Shown here: one piece after another, positions 1 to 11,400 of the stretch
Position numbering within the stretch: the stretch's first letter is position 1
Layout: each line of letters opens with the position of its first letter
Assembly (NCBI GenBank): GCA_027576995.1
Contig: JANBQC010000010.1
Span: 62,001 to 126,000, forward strand
Source: Dimargaris cristalligena
Taxonomy: Eukaryota; Kickxellomycota; Dimargaritomycetes; Dimargaritales; Dimargaritaceae
Direction of reading: 5' to 3'
Length of the DNA: 64,000 nt
The notes under the pieces: generated by a model
Database searches by the model: none
Seen by the model: only the letters and a program-made list of their open reading frames with translations
What the model was told of the DNA's origin: nothing
Made by a program: the position numbers and the translations under genes

Positions 1-1166
1 GTGGGTGATGTGATAGGTCGGGTCAGAAGCTCCCGCAGGAGGCCACCACCACGATCCAGTGACAGCGTGCCTAGTTACTGGCTCGTCTGTCTGTCTATTC
101 GATATATATATATATATATATATCCCGGCTAAATATTTAAACGCCCCGCTACCCTACTGGTCTAAGCCCCCTCCTCTACAGCTGGAGAGGTGCGACGAAT
201 AGAGTGAGGGACGTGGCAGTGTGTGGTGGTATCATCCCTCTATCTATATTCTATCTATTACCATTGTTATTTTACGTACTAGTGAAATCCACCCAAATGG
301 CGGGGGAGTATCATCATCATCAGTAGGGGGTTTTAGTTAATCGCGTCACACACCACCCCCTCCCTTTTTTCTCCTACCCCACACATATACGCCACCCACA
401 ATATCGTCTATTTAATTCGCCGGTGCCGCCCTCCCGCCGGGATTATCGTTTATCCTTCCCCTTTTCACCCACACAACCTAAACTACTATAACCTCTATTC
501 CTAGTATATATGCCAATGCAAAGGGGAGAAAGAACTAGGTGCTTTTAAGTTACATTCCTTGTCGTACTTTCACTTGTGCGTTTACTTTGTCACACCAACT
601 ACCTCCTAATATTTTTTGGTAAAAGACCACTTACGATACTAGTCCGCCACATTCCTCGGCTATTTTGGGCTACCCGTTCTGTTTGGCCCCATTCCTTGAC
701 GCGCGGCGTTAACCCCCGAGCCAGTGTGCTTCTGCCCTAGGCCTATTTTAAAATAGAGCCTAGTCTAAGGAGGGGCTCCCTACCGCTTCACGACCTACTC
801 TGCTGGCCCCCATTGTGTGTCATCGCGACCCTCTTTCCCTGTTTCTACTCCATTCCACCCGCGCTCCTCAATAATAGGGCTTGAGCCACCTGTTTACGTC
901 AGCAGCTACCATATCTCCCCTCCTTCCTGCATATGAATCGCCCGAGGCCTTTTTATAGCTCCCACTCCTTTTAATACCCGTTCTTGTCAGTCCGTAACCC
1001 CGCCTCTACTTATACCCGCGGTTATAAATAGTGCCGTAAAGTTCCCTCCCTCTATTCGCCCAGTTTTTATTTGGCCCGAATTCCTTCGTCGCTTGGGTGC
1101 CTCCCCTATACAGTTCTCTATCTCTCACACTCTCTCCCCTCCCACCCCCACCCATCCGACCCACAA
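1..1166. other. Gene-free upstream region of the Zn2Cys6 regulator
   Basis: No supported coding region on either strand. The stretch is pyrimidine-rich on the + strand and carries a TA microsatellite near its left end. It should hold the promoter and 5' leader of the transcription factor starting at 1167. A CT-rich tract lies just before the start codon. Confidence 0.6.
102..122. repeat. (TA)n microsatellite
   Basis: Uninterrupted AT/TA dinucleotide run of about 21 bases in the upstream region of the first gene. Similar short TA runs recur in intergenic regions and introns here, for example near 5774-5793, 12121-12145 and 42499-42517. Confidence 0.9.
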
Positions 1167-4100
1167 ATGGAGATGGACGAGTCAAATCTAAAGCGGCAGC
1201 GGGTAAGTCGGGCCTGTGACGCCTGCCGCAAGAAAAAAGTCAAATGTGACGGGGTGTCGCCCATTTGTACCAATTGCCAACTGCTGGAAAACGTCTGCAC
1301 CTACAAGGATACCGCCAAAAAACGGGGCCCCCCCAAGGGCTATATTGATGCCATCGAGTCCAAACTTACCCGCATGGAAAATTTATTAGCCGAGCTTGTT
1401 GACGGGGAGGGCCAGGTTCAGCCCCAAGTCCTAACTGAGCTTCGGACCCTGAGGCTTGACAATCCAGTAAGTAGTAGTGCTCTCTCCTATACCATTTACT
1501 CCCCAGCCTAATCATCTACTGGGCCTCACCTTATTGGCCCATCACACTTCATTCGTTCCCCTCCTATTATATCTATCTATCCATCCCTTATATATTCCCC
1601 CGGGCCTGGTGCTATGCATATATAAATAACCCTTTCCCCTTCCACACACACACATTAGTGCTTCCCTTACCCGAAATGAATCATTTGAATACGAGCTAAC
1701 CTAAACCAGTAATTTCCAACCCGGGGCAAATAACCCCGGCCTGACTGCCTTGTTATTTATCTACCCTACCTCCAGATAATCAAAAACAAAAAGACCGGGC
1801 ACCCCCACACGGCCGCCGAGGGCCGGGCCCAACGGCTCGAGCCGAGGAAGCATCCAATAACCGACTCGGGATCCCCTGAGTTCGAGTCGAGGGGCACCGC
1901 TTCCCCGCACGGCCCGTACGAGCGCGAGACGGTGCTCCGCTCCAACGTGGCCATGAACCACCTGGCAGTGGACGAATTCGGCAACCAGCGGTACTGCGGG
2001 CAGTCCAGTGGCATGTGGTTGCTGCGCGAAAGCACCAAGTTCCAACGGGGCATTCTAGTGGGCAAACGGGCTACTCTGCTCAACTCGCCCCGCAAGTGCC
2101 CCTATACCGATGTCAGCCAGGTGCCCCGCGAGGTGGAGCTGGCCTTGATCCGGGGCTTTTTTGAACACATTTACCCCATATTCCCCATTGTGCTCCCCCG
2201 CCAGTTCTGGAATGCTTACCATGACCCGGCCGATCCCATTTCGCTGCTCCTGAAATACTCCATGTTCGCTTGCGTCTCCAAGTTCGTGGACTTGGACGAC
2301 ATTCTGCACGGCACCAACGACTTGCTAGCCATCCTCTACTTTGACACTCTGCGCCCCTACCTGATGCACAATCTATTCACGTCGTCCATCACCATGGTCC
2401 AATCCCTCATCCTGCTATGTATCTACCAGCACGGTTGCTTAACCATGAAGGGCTGGAAATACAACGGCATGGCCATCAATCTAGCCTATGACTTGGGCCT
2501 ACACCGGGACCCCGAGCGAATGGGGTTGGCCCGCATGAGCGAGCAGGACTGTGAGCTACGTCGGCGGATCTGGTGGAGTTGCTATACCTTGGATACCATC
2601 GGCAGTGCCTCGCTGGGCCGGCCCCCAGTTGTAAAAAGCATGGGGTTTGACACGGAATTCTGTAAATTAGACGAGGATGCTGAATTTGTGGCCGCCATCA
2701 TCGACCAGCGCATCGTGGGACCAGTAACGGACTCTACGATCATTCCTCCAGCCGACCGCCGCCGCCAGGAGTTGCCCTTTTCGATCAGTCGCCACTCCAA
2801 GTACCTGCTGACGCTAGTGCACTTGGCCAACCGCACCATGAACCAGGTGTACGGCTACCAATCGGTATTCCTCAAAGACGACCACCACCCCATTATCTTT
2901 AACATCCCCGTCGCTCAGTTGGATAAGCAGCTCCGTTCGTGGCTCATTAATTTGCCGCCCGAGCTGAAATACAGCCCCAGCGACTACCTTAAGCTACAGC
3001 CCGCCCCGCACCGGTTTATTACCATGATGCATAGCATCTACCACCATACCCTCATTCTTATCCATCGGCCGTTCCTGGCCCACCAGTGGCACATTCCGAT
3101 TCTGGCAGTTGAACCCACACCTCCATTCGATATGGCGGGCCCTTCCACGGCCGGTCGAGGCGGCGACAGTGGAAACGGCGGCGCCCTTGGTGACTTGGAT
3201 GGTCGGGGCATGCTCGATCCGAGTTCCTCCACGGGGAACGGTCTGGATGTGCATGGTCGGCAGTTTTCAACGACTCTATCCTCGGCTGAGTTTTCCTCCC
3301 TACAAATCTGTACCTCGTCGTCCGCTGCACTCACCTGCATACAGTACCTCGCCAGTCACAAGAGCCGGAATTTCGGCTCGATTTTTTCGATTTCGATGGT
3401 CATGTCGTCGGCCACCCTTCACTTGCATAACGCCCTCTCCCCCGAACCAACCTACGCGCGGGCAGCGAAATCATACCTTCGCACGTCCCTGGAAACGTTG
3501 GCCACACTGGGCCAGCGCTGGTCATCGGCCCGGAACTTGGTCGCCGTGTTGGAGGAACTCATTGACATTCGGCATATTTCCCTGACCGGTATTCCCCACT
3601 CCGTCGATCTGGACCCCGATGAAAATCTGGCCTACGCTCTTGCAGTAAATCCCATGCAGATTATGGATGATGTCTTGGCGTCGCCCCCCCACACGATGAC
3701 GACCACGGGACAGTCCACGAATGAACGTGGCTTTGCCTTGGGTGGTGGTAGTAGTAATAGTAGTAGTGGCCCATTTGTCCCGTCGTTAATTAAAGGACAT
3801 CCATCCAATGGACAAGGGCCCCAGAGCAAACATTCTTTACACCTACTCAGCCAGACGGCCACGTCCGAGGGGGGAACCCCATCATCGGGTTCGCAGTCCA
3901 ACCGAAAGAACTCGCCCGGCCCCGGCCAATCCCGGCGGTCCGCCAAGGATCGTTCCAACTCACTATCAACGGGGCCCTATCCCCCCCGGCCACGGCCCAT
4001 GCCTGCCGGACGAAACCTACTCCAGGCCCGCCCGGGCGCTACCCGTAATTTGACCCTGAACTTTCCCCCGCATTACCAGAGCCCGGAGGTGGCTGCCCGC

Positions 4101-5738
4101 CATGTCTCCTCCGCCTCGCTCGGCCACGTGGCGAGCACTTCGGGGGCAATCAAAGGGGAAATGGATGGGCGACCTTCATTGACCACCCCGATTGGTCCGG
4201 GAATGGCGGGCGGGCCCATGGTCCCGCAGACCGTTGGCTATGCCTTGGTTCGATTGGACCCGGCCACGGGTCAACGGCAAGTCGGTTCGGGCACGCAGAT
4301 GAACCCCCCGCATTACATTCCCAATGTGGGTATTACCACCCAACTGTCGCCCGGCCAACCGCCGAATATGAGATCCCTGTATCCCACCCAAATGCTGTGG
4401 ACTAATATGATGGATGATCCTAATTTCGACGTGGGGGTTCGGTCCGCCGATAACCAAGCCCATAACCGCCTGGAAGTAGTGTCCAGTATGGCCCTGGATA
4501 ATCAAAAGGGTGCCGCCGGGGGCGGGGGCGGAAATACGCTACCCTATGATATGGCTCCTAACAACCACCCGTCCATGGGTCTATCTATGGATGGTTCGCG
4601 CCTCGGTGGTGGCCCTAGTATCACTAACAGTCCGGCATTTAGTACACCTGTCTTATCCACCACAGCCAACCGGGGCTCTCCCCACCCCGGGAACTCCCAA
4701 CCCAGCGGATCGGCTGTGGGTGGTGGTGGTGGCGGCCGGTTTTCTTCCGGAGCCAGCAACTCCGGTACGCCGCCGTTGGATCCGCAACAGACGCATCCCC
4801 TTACCGTCGACTTCAAGCCGGCCTCGTTCCCCGCGGCGTACCCCACCCCCCTTCACTCATTCGACCCCTACGCCGTGTACGGTGCCGCCACTGGCAATGA
4901 TATCCACCACATCCAGTCCTTTCTGCGCCAACCCGGTCGGTTATCGACCATGGCCGGCAACATGAGCAGCCCTACCGTCACTCCTCCGACTCCCGTGAAT
5001 GGCGCCACCGCCACTCATTCACCGGGTCTTAATATCTACCAGAATTCGGCGGGCCCGGTCTCCGGTCCGTCCGCGGGAATGCTCCTTCAAGCGGGCAATG
5101 GCGGCGGGATAGCCGCTTCCGGTCAAACCGAAACGGCTGCAAGTGCTAATGGCCTCTCCGGTCTTCCCACCATGGGTGTGGCTACCGAACTAACCATTGA
5201 TTACGACGAACCGGACCCGGTTTCGGTTATCCAAGGAAACCACCCCTCCGCTCCACACTATCCTAATTCCGGACCGGGCTCACGACCGACCCACCCTCAT
5301 CATCACCACCAACACCACTCCAACCACCCTCTGTCCGGCCCGATTCGCCAGGCCCCTTTGATTATCCCCGCTCAACAAAACTATCCCCAACCGGGTGGTT
5401 CTGCCAACCCCAATAACCACCCTTCAATGACCAGTCGTAGTTTCTCCTTGGGTAATATCGGCGGGGGTAACAACGGTGGTGTAATGGCATCGAATTCTGC
5501 CATACTATCGGCCGGTGGTGATCAGGGCGGTGGCGGTGGGGGTTTAATGTTGACGGGAACGTCCCGGGGTGGACCTCCTCCTCCCCCCACCCAGCAGCAG
5601 CAGGCCCCATTTATCCCCACCAGGGGTCAGAATCAGGCCTTCTTCACCAACTTGGACAATTTCTTTTTTGACACCGAATCCATGGACCTGAATGGTTGGG
5701 AATTGGGCGGTCAGTCCCCGTCCTCATCCCAGCTGTAG
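1167..5738 (+). CDS. Zn2Cys6 fungal-specific transcription factor
   Basis: A nuclear DNA-binding regulator of 1420 aa in two exons, 1167-1466 and 1776-5738, joined in phase 0 (donor GTAAGT, acceptor AG at 1774-1775). I use the ATG at 1167, just before the zinc cluster; the longer frame upstream starts only at a TTG. The zinc cluster spans residues 17-44 with spacing C-x2-C-x6-C-x6-C-x2-C-x6-C, followed by a short basic linker and a predicted dimerisation helix (about 62-80). A fungal-specific middle domain follows, from about residue 220 to 500, with the typical RRRIWWSCYTLD and ASLGRPP signatures. From about residue 700 to the end it is low complexity, rich in Gly, Ser, Asn, Pro and His, with an acidic, Phe-rich tail (NLDNFFFDTESMDL) that may be an activation domain. 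Xylanolytic-regulator-like members share this architecture. The target genes cannot be told from sequence. The intron is 309 nt. Confidence 0.92.
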
Positions 5739-6276
5739 GGAATCGCGAGTTTATAGGTAGTGGTGAAAAGAGGTATATATATATATATATATAGCTGTAC
5801 CCTATTGTCCCGCGGCATCTTAATATATTCGGTACTAAGCATGTGAATATACAATGCGGTTGGCGGAAAATGCCATTCTTGTCTAGAACATCGATTGAAT
5901 GCTCAGTTAAAATTATCGCCACCTGCATCACCCTCTAGAGTTATATATTTCAGCGTTTATTTTTTTGGTAAAAAATTAATAAATACGATGTACAGATTAG
6001 ATATGAATATGGCTACTTAATGTATTTTTAAGGCAACAATCGTGTTTATAATGTTGATACCAATGAATGTGTATTATAGGCGTGTCTAAAAATACAATGG
6101 GGGGGATACACCAGACCAAACTCGAGTGAATTTGCCTCATCCGTTTTGGCTAAGCAGGCGAAGAGCATCACATGTGTTGGAGAGTGTCGAAATAATACTG
6201 GATGGGGGACGTGGTCTCTTCATGGGAACTACAAGACCCTTGCCGACTCTGAGTGACAACTGTAATAGCGTCCGAA
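5739..6276. other. Convergent intergenic region
   Basis: About 540 bases between two convergent genes, AT-rich, with a TA microsatellite at about 5774-5793 and several AATAAA-like signals. It should hold both 3' ends. No gene seen. Confidence 0.6.
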
Positions 6277-7740
6277 TCAGGGCCACTGCGGATCGGAGCA
6301 TTTGCCGTAATAGGAGGAGCATGATGAAAACTCGGACTGAACCGGTAGTGGGGGGTTATGAAGCACCACCAGACTCCGATCGTCATTATGATCACTACTA
6401 TTCCCCGCGGCGGTGGATCCGCTCGTCATAGTGCTGGGAACAGACGATAGGGGTGGTGGAGTGGGTTTACACTCGGGGGCTGGGTGCTCGCGGTTTCGAT
6501 GACGCAGTGATTCGCCAGGGGAAGCCGTCCGATTCGCTATCCGGGATTTACGACAATACCCGATGGCCCACAGCAGTAACCGGTCGCGTAACTTACGAAG
6601 GGATCCTTTGGGGCGTTGATACGGTTCCACACCGCCACCACCGCCAGCGGTGGCGGCGGGGTTATGATCCTGGCCCAGCCGGTATCGACGACTGCCTGGC
6701 ACACTGTGCCAAGCGAGCAGCCGGGTATCGTAAAGGGGATCTAACGAATGCGCCACGATCATTGCCCGACAGCCCTTTAAGACCGCCCGAAAAGCCGGTT
6801 CGGTCATGAAGACCAGCGCGTCGAGAATACCCTGAGCGGGGGGGAATATATAATATACCATAATAAACCCGAACCCGGTGGACTGGGTGTGGTAGGCCAC
6901 TAGATTGTGCCAGGCGGGCACCAACGTGGTGATGATTGGCACCAGGGTGTAGAACAGAATCCGAATCACTGAGTGGTGAATGGCCTTCATGGTCGCCTGC
7001 TGTTGGGAAACTATCGTCTCGTACACTACCAGGAGGACCTCCTGGGATTGCGTTGCGTGTTTAATCGAGGATTTTATCAGCGACCGACTCTGTAGTAAAT
7101 GAACAATGACGGCAATTTCGCACATGATATTGATAAAGATGGCGGCAAACGAAGGGGCCAGAAAGGTGGGCCACATCCAAGCATAAGTCTGCTCAGAAAA
7201 CAGGGGCACAAACCGATATTGCTCGTAGTAGAAGCTGAAACCGTACCGTCCCGCGGCTAATGGAACAATGGCATACACCAGCGCTAGTAGTAATGCCCCC
7301 AGGGTCAGCCACAGTCCCGCCCGACGCTGGTACGTTCGCCTCAATACAAACACGTAATAAAGATTAAGGACCATGAGGACTTGGACAAACAGGGAGAATA
7401 GTAAGAACCATAGCCAAAAGGTAAAAATAACACTGCAGCCTAACCTGCTTTTTACGGAGTCATTGACGAAGTACATGGCGCTGAGCACAATATTGGCCGT
7501 GCTTTTGATGGTCAACAGCGTTAAAGTAGATCGTCGAACGAGTTCGGGGCGTGTCAACAGACCGAGTAAATAGACACTTATGATTAGAGCGCTCCCCCCA
7601 ATAGATACTGAAGCAATGGCGGTATTGACCATCTCGGAGGCTGTGATTTCATCGAGCGTAAAATGGCCACTATCAGCGGGATGATTGTCACGGCGCTCAT
7701 GTTGGATCGATGCCGGGGAGAAACGGGTGGCGAATGACAT
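6277..7740 (-). CDS. Seven-transmembrane receptor, cAMP-receptor-like GPCR
   Basis: Single-exon protein of 487 aa starting at an ATG. Seven hydrophobic segments can be placed at about residues 38-62, 71-92, 103-132, 141-163, 187-215, 256-280 and 288-313. The third intracellular loop is about 40 residues. A hydrophilic Ser/Thr/Pro-rich cytosolic tail covers about 330-487 and could take phosphorylation. The N-terminus (about 37 aa) is hydrophilic with no signal peptide. Helix layout, Cys102 before helix 3 and an FPPAQG motif in helix 7 resemble the Dictyostelium cAMP-receptor/Git3-like class, which signals through heterotrimeric G proteins and cAMP. The ligand is unknown. Family assignment rests on topology and general resemblance, not an alignment. 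Confidence 0.75.
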   Translation of the reverse strand: MSFATRFSPASIQHERRDNHPADSGHFTLDEITASEMVNTAIASVSIGGSALIISVYLLGLLTRPELVRRSTLTLLTIKSTANIVLSAMYFVNDSVKSRLGCSVIFTFWLWFLLFSLFVQVLMVLNLYYVFVLRRTYQRRAGLWLTLGALLLALVYAIVPLAAGRYGFSFYYEQYRFVPLFSEQTYAWMWPTFLAPSFAAIFINIMCEIAVIVHLLQSRSLIKSSIKHATQSQEVLLVVYETIVSQQQATMKAIHHSVIRILFYTLVPIITTLVPAWHNLVAYHTQSTGFGFIMVYYIFPPAQGILDALVFMTEPAFRAVLKGCRAMIVAHSLDPLYDTRLLAWHSVPGSRRYRLGQDHNPAATAGGGGGVEPYQRPKGSLRKLRDRLLLWAIGYCRKSRIANRTASPGESLRHRNREHPAPECKPTPPPLSSVPSTMTSGSTAAGNSSDHNDDRSLVVLHNPPLPVQSEFSSCSSYYGKCSDPQWP

Positions 7741-8496
7741 GGACTCCCACGGATAAACATATCCGGGTCATGACTTGATAAAATGGCCCAGGCGTAAGAA
7801 CATGGTGGCTAAGCACGTTGAGTAATTTGTGGGTATTACACGAACATGGGCAGGCGTAATAACAGCCTAGAATGGTGATAGTGAATATGATAAATAATAA
7901 ACCAGGTTTGGAAACTTGGATTGGCTATAAACTATGTATTACAAATGGTATACTAAATAAGGCGTCACTTCCTTGCATTAGGGTCAGCCTCCTATGCTCT
8001 TAGTAATTCTCCGAGCAACCAGGCATGGCGATTGAATGAGGTGTCAGGTAAAGGATATTTCCCTATTCCTAAAGGCGATAATACCCTGGAACTAGAGCTA
8101 AGGTTGACAACCAGCGGATGCCAGACTAATAGAAAGGGAAACCCGGTTTCACCAAAAAGTATACGAGATTGTCTCACGCGAAACGAAGATACCTGTGCGG
8201 GTATTTTATTAACCGGTCGCCTAGGCCCATACAAAATTAGGTTCCGAATATGATTTAGTTTTGTGCTTAAAATAGCATAGAGACGACCTGAATGAGCGCT
8301 GTTATTACAATGCTAGCTGTATTCATTTTTGGATTAAAATACATTCTCGTTTATTAAGCAGCGGTGATGTTCAGTCTTGATCCTGATACAGTCACTTTAG
8401 AATAGACAATACACATTTAAAAAAATCCTTCAAATCAGCCTGACAATGTCTATGGTGCATGAGTAGGCTGAAATGGGTGGGTTAAAAATAGGTTCG
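7741..8496. other. Intergenic region, no supported gene
   Basis: Between the start of the receptor gene and the end of the INTS8-like gene, both on the minus strand. Open frames on both strands at 7992-8253 lack an ATG and have no recognisable similarity, so none is called. Confidence 0.5.
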
Positions 8497-11400
8497 CTAA
8501 TCTTTCTGCTGTACATGGGCAGTGACTGGTGGCTTGCCATGTAAAGGAGTGAGGGAGTTGTTTAGATCCGCTCGAGGTTTTGGGCGTGTCCCACCGTTGT
8601 GAAGCAGCATTGGTTTATCGCTGGGGTCCCGATTAATTAAAGCAGAAAGAGCAGTGCTCAAATAAGCCCAGAGTTTCTGGCGTAACCAGCTATCAGTTAG
8701 CCAGGGCTTTTCAATCGACCGGCTGGCAGACAGGGTGGCAATATGGGTTGTCTAAGTATGACAGTAAAGCATAGAGGAAGAAAGGGACCGAATTAGATAA
8801 GTGTTATAGTAGGGTGCCAAGACTGAGCAAGTTCGGGAGGAACTATTTAACATAAAATAAAGTATGTTCCAATATAGCCAAAGTAGGCGAACTTACCAGT
8901 TTTCGGGCCAACTCGTCGTGGCCGTTTCGGCTTGCGTAGTCTAAAATGCCCGATAGAGGGAAGAGGTGGGGACGATTGGCCAAAGTGCAGTCCAGATAGG
9001 CATGTAATACGTGTATAAAAACAGCGGGGGTTAATAAAACATTATCCGTAGTATGCATTCAATAAACGGAATTTTCCATACCGACAACAATGAGAAATGG
9101 GCTATTCATAGAAGCCATAGGTCAACAATTCCCAGGTAGTGAATTGGACTGGACCAATGTGAGACACTAGTAAGGGCAGATCACACTCCCCCCCCCTTAT
9201 TGACAAAGGCACTTACATATAACGTATTCTAGGATTCTTAGGTCCCAAATAAGTTCCCAGCGACTTTGTTCCAGTGGCCCCCCGGGAAGCGCAAAGTACC
9301 GATCGAGAAATGAAAACATGGTCGGGGCCTCGGGTACCAACGAGAGCTGACCCACGAGAACGGCCATGAAAGGGTCGCCTAACTCCATGCACGAAAGGTA
9401 GGCGGGCATAAGGTAGTAGTCCTGCCAGGCCACCATACCCAGGAGAGGGCTGGTGTGGGGAGGCGGAGGGGTTAAACCACCACCACCATTGGCAGGTTTA
9501 GGGCGCTCCCCGGCGATCAGGGAGTTGGAGGGCGGTACCTGCCAGGCCAGGTAGTTATCGAAGGCCGTGACGAAATGGCCGATGCAGGCCCGATAGTTTC
9601 GGTTGAGGTGGTGGATATGTCCTAATAAAAGTAAGATTCGACAGCGAAGAGTATTGGGTAGTGGGAAGCGGTGTGGTGGCAGCAGTTCCGTAGCGGTGGT
9701 TGTTTTCACCAAGGCCTCTCCAATCACTTCGAGCAATTCCGCAGCCGTGTCTAAAATCTGGGGCATGGTGGTGTCTGGAGTGTGTAGAGCTGCTACCCAC
9801 TGGACCCAATAGTCGTCCTTCAAAGCGGGCTGGGCCTCCTGGGGATTCGCCGTAATTAAGGGTAGACAGCCCAATTGCTCTATGGCCAGGCCTAGACACG
9901 GCCATTTGGTTAGCCCGGTGTACACGCCCATTAGCAAAAACAGGGTGAATGGGTCCTGTAGGTACCGGGACAGACTCTGGAATAGTAGGGCCCGGGTTTG
10001 GGGGCCCAGTTGCCTGACTATCTGAACAGTTTGGCAGGCTGATTTGCGAATCTCAATAAGGACCGGCGGAGGGATATTCTTCACGAGGGCCGACATTCCC
10101 TGAAAGTCCAAGCATACTGACCCGTCCGGGTTGAATAATTGTTCCTCTAAACCTGGGGCAGCTTGGCGGAATTTCTCCATAATCAGTCCGATACCCGGGA
10201 GCACACCGAGCGCTCGCATTTGGGATTCTATCGGGACATAGTAGTAGTGAGAATTCGCAGTGAATGTAGAACAACACATTGGTTAAATAATGTATGCCTT
10301 CAACATGACTGTGGGCCTTGTAGACTCTACAAATAGGGAAATGCCAGGTACCGGTAACGATAATAACACAACAACGGGGTACGAATCGTTTTCAACTTAC
10401 CATCCTGAATGAAGCTAGTTCGGTTGCCTGAAATCCATTGGATCACCTGGATAAAGCGGGAGAATTCGCGAAAGTGGAGGCAGTAGAGGGCCAGTCGGAG
10501 TACAATGGGGAACGGGGTGGTAGCATGGGATTGCAGCACCTGGGGTAGGTTTATGGTCCAAATGTCCGCTTCTTTGCCGGGAGGTACTGCCCGGATCGCG
10601 GTGCGGTTGCCCGCCAGGTCCGCCAGGGCCCACAACAGCCGGTTGAGTTTCAGGAAAAAATCTACCGACTCGGCATTAACGGTGGGCCGCCGGGGGTCGC
10701 TGGCCGGGTCCAACCCCAAGTTGGGGGAGGAGTTCAACATAGTAGATATGCGGTAATAAATACTGCCCGCCAACGGGTAACATTCCTTAACCATAAGATC
10801 CGTAGCCAGATTGAAAAGAGTGGTGCTGGCCGTCTCCAGGGGCTTGTAAGACGAGGGTGCGACAATTTCCGGGGTCAATGGAATAGCGGTGGATTGTTGG
10901 AACCGCCGGGCCCGGATTTTCTGGAATTGTTCCCGCAATACAGCATCCCCGGGCACCTCGATGATGGAAGCAGCTACCCCTTCGTTCAGAAAGGACTCAC
11001 AGCGATCAATCAGGGAGGCGAGCGCCCAGGCAAATCGGGGGTGGTTGATGACCGTCTCTCTAACAGGGGGATTCCAGGCACTGTAATTGGTAACAATGGA
11101 CATGTAGGTCTTGAGTAATAATTGCTTGTCGACGGGAAACGAATCCCGGAAGGACTCAATAGTGCAGGGCTGTAGCTTAAGGTCCAGACCTAGCGATATT
11201 TAAGAAGATTAGAAAAGGTATAGAGGCCGATGGGTTAATTATAGGCATAGCCAGTGGAGTGGCTAATGTCAGGCACTATGCCACATACAATCTAATAGAC
11301 GACGCATACATTAGTCGAACGTGTCTAGTGAATTTTCAAAAAACCCACCTAGGCAATATTAATAATAAATAAATAAACAGTCAGCGAGGGGACTTACCAA

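Noticed and set aside
7992..8253. Open frames on both strands between the receptor and INTS8 genes
   Set aside because: Both begin at TTG, neither shows a motif or plausible splice partners.
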